A DNA stretch of 64,000 nt, taken from an uncultured Oscillospiraceae bacterium (lineage in GTDB: Bacteria > Bacillota > Clostridia > Oscillospirales > Oscillospiraceae). Below the pieces are notes generated by a model. That model saw only the letters and a list, made by a program, of their open reading frames with translations. It was not told the origin of the DNA and ran no database searches. The stretch covers positions 21,723 to 85,722 of the forward strand of contig CANRLZ010000002.1 in the NCBI GenBank assembly GCA_947631595.1. Reading direction: 5' to 3'. Positions within the stretch are counted from its first letter, which is position 1; every line of letters begins with the position of its first letter. Positions 26,160 to 34,555 of this stretch are shown in pieces. The translations under genes and the position numbers were made by a program.

Positions 26160-26176
26160 TTTGACATATCGTCAAA
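26160..26176. promoter_or_regulatory. Inverted repeat at the XRE gene promoter, candidate autoregulatory operator
   Basis: TTTGAC (26160-26165) and GTCAAA (26171-26176) form a perfect palindrome with a 5-nt spacer, and it contains a TTGACA -35-like hexamer. It lies 38 nt upstream of the XRE regulator start. The matching -10 box is weak. Autoregulation is inferred. Confidence 0.45.
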
Positions 26177-26213
26177 CAAATTGTTCATCATGGTTGGTGA
26201 GGTGACATAGCCT

Positions 26214-26543
26214 ATGGTGCTTCACGAACGGATGAAAGAACTTCAGGTGGACAGCGACGTGAAGGTGCGGACGCTGGCGGGGGTGTTCGGCGTGCAGGAG
26301 AACGCCCTGGGGAACTACCTCAACGGGAAGCGGACGGTGCCCTACGAGGTGCTGGTGGCCTTCGCCCGGTACTACCAGGTGACCACCGACTACCTCCTGG
26401 GCCTCACCGACGACCCCCAGCGGCCCTACCCGGTGTCCAAGGGGGAGCGGGCGCTGCTGGAGCGGCTGCGCTCTCTGCGGCCGGAGCAGCGGGAGCTGAT
26501 CGCCCAGAACGTGGAGTTCATGTACCAGCAAAACCGCCGCTGA
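26214..26543 (+). CDS. XRE/Cro-CI family helix-turn-helix regulator
   Basis: The 109-residue product has a five-helix HTH_XRE domain at residues about 5-65: VRTLAGVFGVQENALGNYLNG is the helix-turn-helix, followed by KRTVPYEVLVAFARYYQVTTDYLLGLTDDP, the usual end of the domain. A short helical tail (SKGERALLERLRSL) follows. GAGGTG lies 9-10 nt before ATG 26214. It stands alone between gap and queT, with an inverted repeat in its promoter and its own terminator. Target genes are unknown. Confidence 0.9.
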   Translation: MVLHERMKELQVDSDVKVRTLAGVFGVQENALGNYLNGKRTVPYEVLVAFARYYQVTTDYLLGLTDDPQRPYPVSKGERALLERLRSLRPEQRELIAQNVEFMYQQNRR

Positions 26544-26567
26544 CCCGGAGCCGGGGCGGCGGTATCG

Positions 26568-26602
26568 GAGGCCGGGGAGAAAGAAAAACCCGGCCTCTTT
26601 TT
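26568..26602 (+). terminator. Terminator after the XRE gene
   Basis: GAGGCCGGG (26568-26576) pairs with CCCGGCCTC (26589-26597), followed by TTTTT. Confidence 0.88.
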
Positions 26603-26651
26603 CGCGCCCGCGGACAGCTCCACACCCGGGGAAAAGATCCTGCGGGCTTAC

Positions 26652-26680
26652 TTGCAAACAGGGGAGAGGTGTGTTACAAT
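26652..26680 (+). promoter_or_regulatory. Predicted promoter of queT-galU
   Basis: TTGCAA and TACAAT are 17 nt apart, with a predicted start near 26687. It leaves a structured leader of about 130 nt before queT. Confidence 0.65.
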
Positions 26681-26686
26681 ACCTCC

Positions 26687-26811
26687 GACTGGTTTCCACA
26701 CCCAGTCCAACCGTTGGAGCGGATGCCGCCCGGGGCCGCGCGCCTTGCCCCGGGGAAGGAACCTCCGACGCTGTGCCTGGCGCGGGCACTCTAAACAAAA
26801 AATGGAGGTTC
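26687..26811 (+). promoter_or_regulatory. Candidate preQ1 riboswitch (class III-like) in the queT leader
   Basis: The leader holds an ACTGG/CCAGT hairpin inside a CTCC/GGAG helix, then a CCCGGGGC/GCCCCGGG stem. GAACCTCC at 26759-26766 is exactly complementary to GGAGGTTC at 26804-26811, which includes the queT ribosome site. A translational switch is therefore plausible. Family knowledge: preQ1-III riboswitches occur in Ruminococcaceae upstream of queT. I could not check the pseudoknot by hand. Confidence 0.5.
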
Positions 26812-26817
26812 TTTGTC

Positions 26818-27345
26818 ATGGGTAAATGTTCTGTCCGGGACCTGACCCTGGCCGCCATGGTGGCGGCCCTGTACGCCGTCATGTGCTATTTTGGCGACCT
26901 CTTCAGCCTCACCTTCGGCCCCGTGCAGTTCCGCTTTGCCGAGGCGTTGACGGTGTTGCCCTTCCTCTTCCCGGCGACCGCCCCGGGGCTGGCCCTAGGC
27001 TGTCTCATCGCCAACGTCCTGTCCCCATACGGAGTGGTGGACATGGTCTTCGGCACCCTGGCCACCGCCGTGGCCGCCTGGTTCACCGCCAAGGCGCCCA
27101 ACCGCTGGCTGGCCCCGCTGCCCCCCATCCTGGCCAATCTGGTTCTCCTGCCCCCCGTCTGGGCCTGGGCGGAGGTCCGGGCGGTGAACGGGGCGTTTTT
27201 TGCGGCCCTGGGTTTCCACGCCGCCACCTTCGCCCTGGGGGAGGCCGTCGCCTGCTACGGCCTTGGCCTGCCGCTGTTGCGGCTTATGGAGCGCATCCCC
27301 GCCCTGCGGGAGACCATCATGGAACATAGGAGGGAGACCCCGTGA
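26818..27345 (+). CDS. queT: QueT family ECF transporter S component (queuosine precursor uptake)
   Basis: The 175-residue membrane protein has five or six helices. VRDLTLAAMVAALYAVMCYF at the N-terminus and FGPVQFRFAEALTVLPFLFP are the pattern of the QueT family, whose members are substrate-binding subunits of energy-coupling factor transporters for the queuosine precursor preQ1. The shared energising module is not encoded here. A GGAGGTT ribosome site lies 7 nt before ATG 26818 and can be masked by the leader. The stop overlaps the GTG start of galU (GTGA), so the two are coupled. Confidence 0.85.
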   Translation: MGKCSVRDLTLAAMVAALYAVMCYFGDLFSLTFGPVQFRFAEALTVLPFLFPATAPGLALGCLIANVLSPYGVVDMVFGTLATAVAAWFTAKAPNRWLAPLPPILANLVLLPPVWAWAEVRAVNGAFFAALGFHAATFALGEAVACYGLGLPLLRLMERIPALRETIMEHRRETP

Positions 27346-28211
27346 AAGTCACAAAAGCTGTCATCCCCGCCGCCGGGCTGGGTACCCGGATGCTCCCCGC
27401 CACCAAGACGGTGCCCAAGGAGATGCTCCCCATGGTGGACAAGCCCGCCATCCAGTACATCGTGGAGGAGGCGGTGGCCGCCGGCATCGAGGACATCCTC
27501 ATCGTCACCAACCGCGCCAAGTCCGCCATGGACGACTACTTTGACTACTACCCCGAGCTGGAGGACCGCCTGAACGCCAGCCAGAAGGACCGGGAGTTGG
27601 CGGAGGTGCGCCGGGCCGCCGACCTGGCCAACATCTTCTACGTCCGCCAGAAGGAGACCAAGGGCCTGGGCCACGCCATCTGGCGCGCCAAGCGCTTCGT
27701 GGGGGACGAACCCTTCGCCGTTCTCCTGGGGGACGACATCATGCGCGCCAAGACCCCGGTGATCGGCCAGCTCATCCAGGCCTCGGAGAAATACCGCTGC
27801 GCCGCCGTGGGCGTCCAGCAGGTGAGCACCGACGCCATCAGCAAATACAGCTCCCTGAAGGTGGAACCCCTGGAGGGCAACGTGTTCACCGTCAGCGACC
27901 TGGTGGAAAAGCCCCGGCGGGAGGAGATCTTCTCCAACTACGCCGTCCTGGGCCGATACGTCCTCACCCCCGCCATCTTCGACATTCTGGAGAACCTCTC
28001 GCCCGGCGTGGGCGGGGAGATCCAGCTCACCGACGGCCTGCGCCAACTCTGCCGCCAGGACCGGATGGTGGCGGTGGACTTTGAGGGCCGGCGGTATGAC
28101 ACCGGCAACGTCCGCGGCTTTTTGGAGGCCACCATCGACTTTGCCCTGGACCACCCCCTCACGGAAAAGTGGCTCAAGGCGTACATCAAGGAAAAGGCGA
28201 AGGAGTTTTGA
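27342..28211 (+). CDS. galU: UTP-glucose-1-phosphate uridylyltransferase
   Basis: The 289-residue product has the nucleotidyltransferase start VIPAAGLGTRMLPATKTVPKEM with the GLGTR activation loop, the DKPAIQYIVEEAV segment, the conserved LGDDI, and the C-terminal GRRYDTGNVRGFLEA. It makes UDP-glucose from UTP and glucose 1-phosphate for surface polysaccharide and glycolipid synthesis. The start is GTG 27342, within the queT stop and with AGGAGGGAG upstream. Coupling to queT is odd functionally, as the leader would make preQ1 affect UDP-glucose supply unless there is an internal promoter. Confidence 0.96.
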   Translation: MKVTKAVIPAAGLGTRMLPATKTVPKEMLPMVDKPAIQYIVEEAVAAGIEDILIVTNRAKSAMDDYFDYYPELEDRLNASQKDRELAEVRRAADLANIFYVRQKETKGLGHAIWRAKRFVGDEPFAVLLGDDIMRAKTPVIGQLIQASEKYRCAAVGVQQVSTDAISKYSSLKVEPLEGNVFTVSDLVEKPRREEIFSNYAVLGRYVLTPAIFDILENLSPGVGGEIQLTDGLRQLCRQDRMVAVDFEGRRYDTGNVRGFLEATIDFALDHPLTEKWLKAYIKEKAKEF

Positions 28212-28218
28212 TTTCCTC

Positions 28219-28247
28219 TTGCCTTTTTCCCCGCCAGGCGCTATACT
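28219..28247 (+). promoter_or_regulatory. Predicted promoter of ribU
   Basis: TTGCCT and TATACT are 17 nt apart, starting 8 nt after the galU stop. The predicted transcript start is near 28254, just before the FMN aptamer. Confidence 0.7.
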
Positions 28248-28272
28248 GGACGCAAGACAACTGAATACCGTG

Positions 28273-28390
28273 TCTTCAGGGCGGGGTGCAAGTCCCCACC
28301 GGCGGTACAGTCCGCGACCCTCTCTTTATAATGAGAGGCTGACCCGGCGCAATTCCGGGACCGACAGTGACAGTCTGGATGGAAGAAGAT
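28273..28390 (+). promoter_or_regulatory. FMN riboswitch (RFN element)
   Basis: The six-helix FMN aptamer is plain: the closing stem TCTTC...GAAGA, AGGGCGGGGTGCAAGTCCCC, ACCGGCGGTA, GTCCGCGACCC, a variable CTCTCTTTATAATGAGAG arm, and GACCCGGCGCAATTCCGGG followed by ACCGACAGTGACAGTCTGG. It binds flavin mononucleotide and should shut off the riboflavin transporter downstream. Confidence 0.96.
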
Positions 28391-28419
28391 ACGTGCGCGG
28401 CTCGCGTCGCGGCGCTTTC

Positions 28420-28460
28420 GTAACACCTGGAGGGCATGGCTTTTCAGGTGTTACTTTTTT
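28420..28460 (+). terminator. Expression-platform terminator of the FMN riboswitch
   Basis: GTAACACCTG (28420-28429) pairs perfectly with CAGGTGTTAC (28445-28454), followed by TTTTTT. It lies between aptamer and ribU, so control is by premature termination. Confidence 0.92.
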
Positions 28461-28477
28461 GCGAGGAGCGATGGGAT

Positions 28478-29140
28478 ATGGAAAACAAAAAGTCAAAGTA
28501 CGACGTGAAGACCCTGGCCGCCATGGCCATGCTCACCGCCATGGCCTACGGGGTGATGGCGGTGTGCAAGATCATCCCCAAGGTGGGTGGCTTCCTCAGC
28601 ATGGACGCCATCGATGCGGTCATCGGCATCGGCGGCTTCCTCTTCGGCCCGGCGGCGGCGGTGATGATGATTTTGGTGGAGGCGCTGCTGGAGGCGGTCA
28701 CCCTGAGCACCACGGGATGGTACGGATTTCTGATGAACGTGCTGTCCACGGTGCTGCTCATCTGCCCGGCGGTGTGGTTCTACCGCCGTCGGGGCGGGAC
28801 CGCCGGGGCGGTGTCCGGCCTGGCGGTGGGGGTGGTGTGCCGCCTGGCGGGCATGATCGCCTTCAACTACCTCATCACCCCCCTGTACTTCCAGATGCCC
28901 AGGCCGGCGGTGGTGGATCTGATGCCCATGATCGCCGTGTTCAACCTGGTGAAGGGGGTACTCAACGCGGCGCTCCTCATGGTGCTGTACCCCCCTGTCT
29001 CCGCCGCCCTGCGGCGGGCGGGGCTGGCCGCCCCCAGCGCCCGGCGGGAGGGCGGCTTCCGCTATGAGCCGCTGGTGGCGGCGGCGGTGGTGCTGACGGC
29101 GTCGGTGCTGGTGGTGGTCTTGCTGCTGCGGGTCTTTTGA
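28478..29140 (+). CDS. ribU: RibU-type riboflavin ECF transporter S component
   Basis: The 220-residue membrane protein has about six helices. DVKTLAAMAMLTAMAYGVMA at the N-terminus and FGPAAAVMMILVEALLEAVT fit the riboflavin-specific S component RibU, which binds riboflavin and docks on a shared ECF module. The FMN riboswitch directly upstream supports this. I chose ATG 28478 with GAGGAG 9 nt upstream; the longer frame starts inside the terminator hairpin. Confidence 0.92.
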   Translation: MENKKSKYDVKTLAAMAMLTAMAYGVMAVCKIIPKVGGFLSMDAIDAVIGIGGFLFGPAAAVMMILVEALLEAVTLSTTGWYGFLMNVLSTVLLICPAVWFYRRRGGTAGAVSGLAVGVVCRLAGMIAFNYLITPLYFQMPRPAVVDLMPMIAVFNLVKGVLNAALLMVLYPPVSAALRRAGLAAPSARREGGFRYEPLVAAAVVLTASVLVVVLLLRVF

Positions 29141-29150
29141 CCGGTTTTTG

Positions 29151-29180
29151 TTGACATAATTCCGGGGCGTGTAGTATGAT
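29151..29180 (+). promoter_or_regulatory. Predicted promoter of the DUF3048 lipoprotein gene
   Basis: TTGACA and TATGAT are 18 nt apart, with a predicted start near 29187 and a short leader. Confidence 0.7.
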
Positions 29181-29211
29181 AGAGGTAACTTCCCGAGAAA
29201 GGGTGATCGGA

Positions 29212-30306
29212 ATGGACCGCCGTACTCTGCCCCGACTGCTGCCCCTCCTGCTGGCGCTGCTGCTGACCCTCTCCGCCTGTGGCGGAGCGAAGGACGCCCA
29301 GCCCACGCCCGATGTGACGCCCGCGCCGACCGCGGAACCCACGCCCGCGCCCACGCCGGAACCCACCCCCATCCCGGCGGAGAAGGTGAACCCCCTCACC
29401 GGCCTGGAGATCCCCGGTTCGGGGACCGCCGTCCAGCGCCCGGTGGCGGTGATGCTCAACAACATCAAGGTCGCCCTGCCCCAGCGCGGCAACTCCCAGG
29501 CGGACATCATCTACGAGGTCCTGGCCGAGGGCGGGATCACCCGGATGCTGGGGGTCTACCAGACCATGGAGGGCGTGGGGGAGGTGGGTTCCATCCGCTC
29601 CTCCCGGCCCTACTACCTGGACCTGGCCCTGGGCCTGGACGCCATTTACATCCACGCCGGCGGCAGCGAGGACGCCTACGCCGACATCAAGAGCTGGGGG
29701 GTCACCGCCCTGGACTACGTCCGCTCTACCAAGTATAACGCCATCTTCTGGCGGGACAAGGAGCGCGTCAAGAGCAAGGGCTACGAGCACAGCGTCTTTA
29801 CCTCCGGCGACGCCATCACCCAGCACTTCCCGGAGTTCTCCTTCCGCAAGGATCACGAGGACGGGTACAGCCTGCCCTACACCTACGCCGCCGACGGCGC
29901 CCCGGCAAACGGCGACGCCGCCCTGACCATCCAGGTGCCCTTTTCCAACTACAAGACCGGCGTCTTCCGCTACGACGCGTCCACCGGGAAGTACCTGGTG
30001 GAGGAGTACAACGCGCCCCTGGTGGACGAAAACAACGGCCAGCAGGTGGCGGTGACCAACGTCCTGGTGCTCCAGGCCAGCTGCAGGGCCATCGACGACT
30101 ATGGCCGTATGCGGGTGGACCTGGGCGGATACAGCGGCAGCGGCTGGTTCGCCTGCGGCGGCAAGATCATCCCCATCACCTGGTCCAAGGCCGACCGGAA
30201 CAGCCCCCTGGTGTACGCCGCCGCCGACGGCACGCCCCTGACCCTGGGCCAGGGCAACAGCTATGTGAACATCATCCCAAAATCCAACTCCATCACCGTG
30301 GAGTGA
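29212..30306 (+). CDS. DUF3048 (YerB-like) lipoprotein
   Basis: The 364-residue product has a lipoprotein signal peptide with a lipobox ending LTLSAC (Cys23), then a Pro/Thr/Ala-rich spacer (about residues 30-60) that would span the cell wall. The DUF3048 domain follows, with PVAVMLNNIKVALPQ, QADIIYEVLAEGGITRML and SIRSSRPYYLDLA. The biochemical function of the family is not established; it is found on the outer face of Gram-positive cells. ATG 29212 follows a GAAAGGG site; an earlier in-frame ATG (29176) overlaps the -10 box and is rejected. It is flanked by its own promoter and terminator. Confidence 0.92.
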   Translation: MDRRTLPRLLPLLLALLLTLSACGGAKDAQPTPDVTPAPTAEPTPAPTPEPTPIPAEKVNPLTGLEIPGSGTAVQRPVAVMLNNIKVALPQRGNSQADIIYEVLAEGGITRMLGVYQTMEGVGEVGSIRSSRPYYLDLALGLDAIYIHAGGSEDAYADIKSWGVTALDYVRSTKYNAIFWRDKERVKSKGYEHSVFTSGDAITQHFPEFSFRKDHEDGYSLPYTYAADGAPANGDAALTIQVPFSNYKTGVFRYDASTGKYLVEEYNAPLVDENNGQQVAVTNVLVLQASCRAIDDYGRMRVDLGGYSGSGWFACGGKIIPITWSKADRNSPLVYAAADGTPLTLGQGNSYVNIIPKSNSITVE

Positions 30307-30324
30307 CCTTTTCAGCGCCTCAGA

Positions 30325-30356
30325 GCCGCCAGTCGGAAACGATTGGCGGCTTTTTT
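30325..30356 (+). terminator. Terminator after the DUF3048 gene
   Basis: GCCGCCAGTCG pairs with CGATTGGCGGC (one wobble, loop GAAA) and is followed by TTTTTT. Confidence 0.92.
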
Positions 30357-30388
30357 GTCGAATTTCACAAAAAATATGTCAATATCTC

Positions 30389-30417
30389 TTGCAAAGTTGT
30401 TGAGGATATGTTACATT
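30389..30417 (+). promoter_or_regulatory. Predicted promoter of the type IV pilus operon
   Basis: TTGCAA and TACATT are 17 nt apart, with a predicted start near 30424. The upstream 30 nt are AT-rich. The leader holds an ACCGG/CCGGT stem (30442-30469) with an inner GCCC/GGGC, beginning about 18 nt after the start. Confidence 0.6.
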
Positions 30418-30508
30418 AATAGATACATAGAATAGAGTACTACCGGTCTGCCCCGCGGAGGGCGCCGGTTTGACCAGAGACCCCGGCGGAAGGGAAGTGA
30501 GCGCGGAC

Positions 30509-32215
30509 ATGGCCTATATGAGGATGGGCGACCTGTTGGTCTCCGTCGGTCTGATCACCCAGGAGCAGCTCCAGGAGGCCCTGAAGGTGGGTAAGGAGAC
30601 CCACAAGCGCCTGGGCGAGGTGCTCATCTCCACCGGCGTCATCACCGAACAGCAGATGATCGAGGCCCTGGAGATGCAGCTGGGCATCAACTTCATCGAC
30701 CTGAGCAAGGCCAAGATCCCCACGGAACTGGCCCGCCTGGTGCCCAAGAGCCTGGCCAAAAAGCACAACGTAGTCCCCGTCCAGGTGGTCAAGGACGAGC
30801 TGATCTTAGCCATGGCCGACCCGCTGAACTTCGTGGCCATCGAGGATGTCCGCGCCACCACCCGGAAGCGGGTGACCCCCCGGATCGCCACCGCCGTGGC
30901 GGTGGACCGCGCCATCGCCGCCCTCTACGGGGACGAGGGCGCGGTGAACGCCATCGAGGAGATGGTGGCCGCCGAAGGCCGCCCCGCCGCCGCCCAGACC
31001 CAGACCACCCACGACCTGGACGCGGAGGGCCAATCCGCCCCCACCGTCCGCCTGGTGAACTCCATCCTGGAGCAGGCCGTGACCATGCGGGCCAGCGACA
31101 TCCACCTGGAACCCCAGGAGAGGGAGATGCTGGTGCGCATGCGGGTGGACGGCCTGCTGCGGGCGGGCGTCACCATCCCCAAGGACTTACAGGAGCAGGT
31201 CATCTCCCGGCTGAAGATCATGGGCGGCATGGACATCGCCGAGCGCCGCGTCCCCCAGGACGGCCGCGTCTCCGTCCGGGTGAAGGGCAGCGAGGTAGAC
31301 CTGCGCGTCTCCACCCTCCCCACCATCCACGGGGAGAAGGTGGTCATCCGTCTGCTGGACCGCAACGTCCGCCTCCACAAGCCGGAGGACCTGGGCCTTG
31401 CCGGGGACGACCTGGCCAAGTACCACACCCTGCTGGAAAACGCCAGCGGCATGGTGCTCATCGTCGGCCCCACCGGCTCGGGCAAATCCTCCACCATGCA
31501 GACCATGATCCGCATTCTGAACACCCCGGAGTCCAACGTAGTCACGCTGGAGGACCCGGTGGAGTACCACATCGACCGGGTCAACCAGGTGCAGATCAAC
31601 GAGAAGACCGGCATGACCTTCGCCAGCGGCCTGCGCTCCATCCTGCGCCAGGACCCGGACGTGATCGCCGTGGGCGAGATCCGGGACGGCGAGACCGCCG
31701 AGATCGCCATGCGCTCGGCCATCACCGGCCACCTGGTTCTCTCCACCATCCACGCCAACGACACCCTGGCCGGGGTGAACCGCCTGCTGGACATGGGGGT
31801 GGAACCCTACCTGATTGGCGACGCGCTGAAGGGCATGATCTCCCAGCGCCTGGTGCGGCGCATCTGCCCCCAGTGCCGGGAGGCGTACACCGCCTCCGAG
31901 GAGGAGCTGCGCTGGCTGGGCCTGCCCCCGGGCGCCCAGCAGACCCTCTACAAGGGCAAGGGCTGTCCCCACTGCTACCACACCGGCTACCAGGGCCGAC
32001 AGGGCGTGTTCGAGGTCCTGGTGCTCAGCCGGAAGGCCAAGATGATGATCTCCGAGGGCCGCCCCAAGGCGGAGCTGATGGCCCTGCTCCAGAAGGAGGA
32101 CTTCACCACCCTGCGCCAGAACTGCGTCCGGCTGGTGCTGGAGGGGATCACCACCATCCAGGAAGGTATGCGCACCATCAATTCCACCGAGGAGGTGCCC
32201 AATGCTACCGCTTAA
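30509..32215 (+). CDS. pilB: Type IV pilus assembly ATPase PilB
   Basis: The 568-residue protein has an N-terminal MshEN/GspE-N domain (residues about 1-140), which in relatives binds c-di-GMP. The AAA-type secretion ATPase core follows: Walker A GPTGSGKSST near residue 320, the Asp box, Walker B DPDVIAVGEIRDGETAEIA and HLVLSTIHAND. A zinc tetracysteine (CPQC near 452, CPHC near 486) is the mark of PilB/GspE and absent from PilT. It powers pilus extension. I chose ATG 30509; GTG 30497 and a TTG at 30470 are alternatives and no start has an ideal ribosome site. It is the first gene of the pilus operon and overlaps pilT by 14 nt. Confidence 0.95.
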   Translation: MAYMRMGDLLVSVGLITQEQLQEALKVGKETHKRLGEVLISTGVITEQQMIEALEMQLGINFIDLSKAKIPTELARLVPKSLAKKHNVVPVQVVKDELILAMADPLNFVAIEDVRATTRKRVTPRIATAVAVDRAIAALYGDEGAVNAIEEMVAAEGRPAAAQTQTTHDLDAEGQSAPTVRLVNSILEQAVTMRASDIHLEPQEREMLVRMRVDGLLRAGVTIPKDLQEQVISRLKIMGGMDIAERRVPQDGRVSVRVKGSEVDLRVSTLPTIHGEKVVIRLLDRNVRLHKPEDLGLAGDDLAKYHTLLENASGMVLIVGPTGSGKSSTMQTMIRILNTPESNVVTLEDPVEYHIDRVNQVQINEKTGMTFASGLRSILRQDPDVIAVGEIRDGETAEIAMRSAITGHLVLSTIHANDTLAGVNRLLDMGVEPYLIGDALKGMISQRLVRRICPQCREAYTASEEELRWLGLPPGAQQTLYKGKGCPHCYHTGYQGRQGVFEVLVLSRKAKMMISEGRPKAELMALLQKEDFTTLRQNCVRLVLEGITTIQEGMRTINSTEEVPNATA

Positions 32216-33248
32216 CGATCTCATCGCCCAGGCCAAGGAGCGCCGCACGTCCGACGTACATATCTGCCCCGGCCTGCCCGTGCGCCTCCGGGTGGACGGC
32301 GACCTCCAGGACTTCGGCGCCCCCCTGACGGCGGAGGAGACCGAGGCCTACGCCCGGGAGATGCTCCCCGGCGTGGACATGAGCGGGGCGGGGGAGTGGG
32401 ACTTAGCCATCACCTTCCCCGGCCCCATCCGCTGCCGCGTGAACATCTTCCGCCAGCGCCTGGGCCTGTCCGCGGCCATCCGCCTGTTGTCCGAGACCAT
32501 CCCCGACCTGGACGACCTGGGCCTGCCCCCGGCGGTGAGCAAGATCCCGGACATGGGCCGCGGCCTGGTGCTGGTGACCGGCGAGACCGGCTCGGGCAAG
32601 TCCACCACCCTGGCCGCCCTCCTGAACCGCATCAACCACACCAAGCCCTGCCACATCGTCACCATGGAGGACCCCATCGAGTACATCTACGACCCCGACA
32701 AGTGCGTCATCAGCCAGCGTGAGGTGGGCCTGCACACCGCCAGCTATGCCGACGGCCTCCGGGCGGTCCTCCGGGAGGACCCGGACGTGATCCTCATCGG
32801 CGAGATGCGGGATCTGGACACCATCGAGACCGCCCTCACCGCCGCCGAGACCGGCCACCTGGTCTTTGCCACCCTCCACGTGGGTTCCGCGGCGGAGACG
32901 GTGGACCGCATCGTCACCGTCTTTCCCGCCTCCCGCCAGCAGCAGATCAGGTTGCAGCTGTCCACCACCCTCATGGCCGTGCTGTCCCAGCAGCTCCTGC
33001 CCCGCAAGACCCAGGGCCGGGTGTGCGCCTGTGAGCTGATGATGGTCAACCCCGCCATCCGCAACCTCATCCGGGAGGGAAAGACCCCCCAGATCGCCAG
33101 CACCCTCTCCACCTCCGCCAGCGACGGGTCGCTGACCATGGACAACTGCATCCTGAACCTCTACCGCAAGCAGATCATCTCCGCCGAGACCGCCCGCCTG
33201 GCCGCCCGGGACCCGGAGGTCATGCGCCGCAACACCATGATGGGCTAA
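32202..33248 (+). CDS. pilT: Type IV pilus retraction ATPase PilT
   Basis: The 348-residue length and lack of a tetracysteine motif separate it from PilB. Walker A GETGSGKSTTLAALLNRI lies near residue 127 and Walker B DPDVILIGEMRDLDTIETAL near 193, followed by HLVFATLHVGSAAETVDRI, which is characteristic of PilT. It drives pilus retraction for twitching motility or DNA uptake. The start overlaps pilB out of frame, so translation is coupled. Presence of PilT argues for dynamic pili rather than a type II secretion pseudopilus. Confidence 0.96.
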   Translation: MLPLNDLIAQAKERRTSDVHICPGLPVRLRVDGDLQDFGAPLTAEETEAYAREMLPGVDMSGAGEWDLAITFPGPIRCRVNIFRQRLGLSAAIRLLSETIPDLDDLGLPPAVSKIPDMGRGLVLVTGETGSGKSTTLAALLNRINHTKPCHIVTMEDPIEYIYDPDKCVISQREVGLHTASYADGLRAVLREDPDVILIGEMRDLDTIETALTAAETGHLVFATLHVGSAAETVDRIVTVFPASRQQQIRLQLSTTLMAVLSQQLLPRKTQGRVCACELMMVNPAIRNLIREGKTPQIASTLSTSASDGSLTMDNCILNLYRKQIISAETARLAARDPEVMRRNTMMG

Positions 33249-33261
33249 GGGGGGCCGGGGT

Positions 33262-34479
33262 TTGAACACCTACAAGTACAAGGCCCGGCCTGTGGCCGGG
33301 GGCAAGGTCGTCAACGGCGTGATCGAGGCGTACAGCGAGTACGAGGCCGTGGCCCAGATCAAGTCCCAGTCCCTGGTGGTGGAGAAGATCACCGAACTGA
33401 CCGAGAAGCAGGGCGTCCACGTGGATTTGAACGAGCCGCTGTGGGTGAGCGAGAAGGTGCTCAGCCTCACCGCCAGCCAGTTCGCCATCATGATCCGGGC
33501 GGGTCTGCCCATGGGCCGGGTGGTGGAGCTGATCGCCGATCAGACCAGCGACAAGCTGATGAAGCGCATCCTCACCGCCTGCGCCGCCGACGTGGCGGCG
33601 GGGTACTCCCTGGCCCAGAGTCTGGAGAAAAACGGCAAGAAGATCCCCACCACCTTCATCGAGACGGTGCGGGCGGGGGAGGAGTCCGGCGCGCTGGAGA
33701 CCTGCTTCCAGCGGCTGAAGACCTACTACGAGAAGTCCAACCGGGTCAAGCGGAAGGTCAAGAGCGCCCTGACCTACCCCATCATCCTGCTCATCATGTC
33801 CTTCGTGGTGGTGGGTATCGTGATGGTGAAGCTGGTGCCCACCATGACCACGATGTTCGAGGGGATGGGGGTGGAGCTGCCCCTGCCCACCCGCATTTTG
33901 ATGGGACTCTCCCACTTCTTCGTCCGCGGCTGGCCCTTCCTGATCGCCGGTCTGGCGGCGGTCATCATCGGCTACAAGCTCTACCGCAAGACCCCCCAGG
34001 GGGCGCTGACCATCGGCCGGCTGAGCCTGAAGCTCCCGGTGATCGGCAACATCGGCGTCATGAACGCCGCCAGCCAGTTCGCCAACACCCTGAGCGTCCT
34101 GCTCACCGCCGGTCTGCCCATCACCCAGGTCATCACCATCATCGCCAAGATCATGGACAACGCCGCCATCGCCAAGACGCTGAGCGAGGCGGTGGTGGAC
34201 CTGGAGTCCGGCCGGCGGCTGGGGAAGGCCCTGGCGGACAACCCGTACCTGCCGCCCATGCTCATTGAGATGGTGGGGGTGGGGGAGGAGACCGGCGAGC
34301 TGGAGGAGACCATGGACGTGATCGGCTCCTACTACGACGAGGAGGCGGAGGCCGCCTCCGCCAAGGCGGTGTCCATGCTGGAGCCTATGATGACCATCTT
34401 CCTGGGCGTGCTGGTGGGCTTTATCGTCATCGCCATCTACGTCCCCATGTTTACCATGGAGACCATGGTGGGCGGCTGA
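33262..34479 (+). CDS. pilC: Type IV pilus inner-membrane platform protein PilC
   Basis: The 405-residue protein has the GspF/PilC architecture: two repeated cytoplasmic helical domains (about residues 60-190 and 265-370) with three membrane helices (near 170, 220 and the C-terminus). FAIMIRAGLPMGRVVELIAD and FANTLSVLLTAGLPITQVI are the paired family signatures. It is the platform on which PilB and PilT act. The start codon is TTG 33262, with AAGGGGGG about 8 nt upstream. A TTG start may limit the dose of this protein relative to its neighbours. Confidence 0.95.
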   Translation: MNTYKYKARPVAGGKVVNGVIEAYSEYEAVAQIKSQSLVVEKITELTEKQGVHVDLNEPLWVSEKVLSLTASQFAIMIRAGLPMGRVVELIADQTSDKLMKRILTACAADVAAGYSLAQSLEKNGKKIPTTFIETVRAGEESGALETCFQRLKTYYEKSNRVKRKVKSALTYPIILLIMSFVVVGIVMVKLVPTMTTMFEGMGVELPLPTRILMGLSHFFVRGWPFLIAGLAAVIIGYKLYRKTPQGALTIGRLSLKLPVIGNIGVMNAASQFANTLSVLLTAGLPITQVITIIAKIMDNAAIAKTLSEAVVDLESGRRLGKALADNPYLPPMLIEMVGVGEETGELEETMDVIGSYYDEEAEAASAKAVSMLEPMMTIFLGVLVGFIVIAIYVPMFTMETMVGG

Positions 34480-34555
34480 TCCAAACGGTTTCAATCGCGG
34501 GGCAGACCTCTCCGCGTTGGAATAAAAAACATCCCAATAAAAGGAGGAAAAAAGT

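Noticed and set aside
30424..30508. c-di-GMP riboswitch in the pilus operon leader
   Set aside because: Only about 85 nt with a single short stem; the conserved GEMM core was not found.
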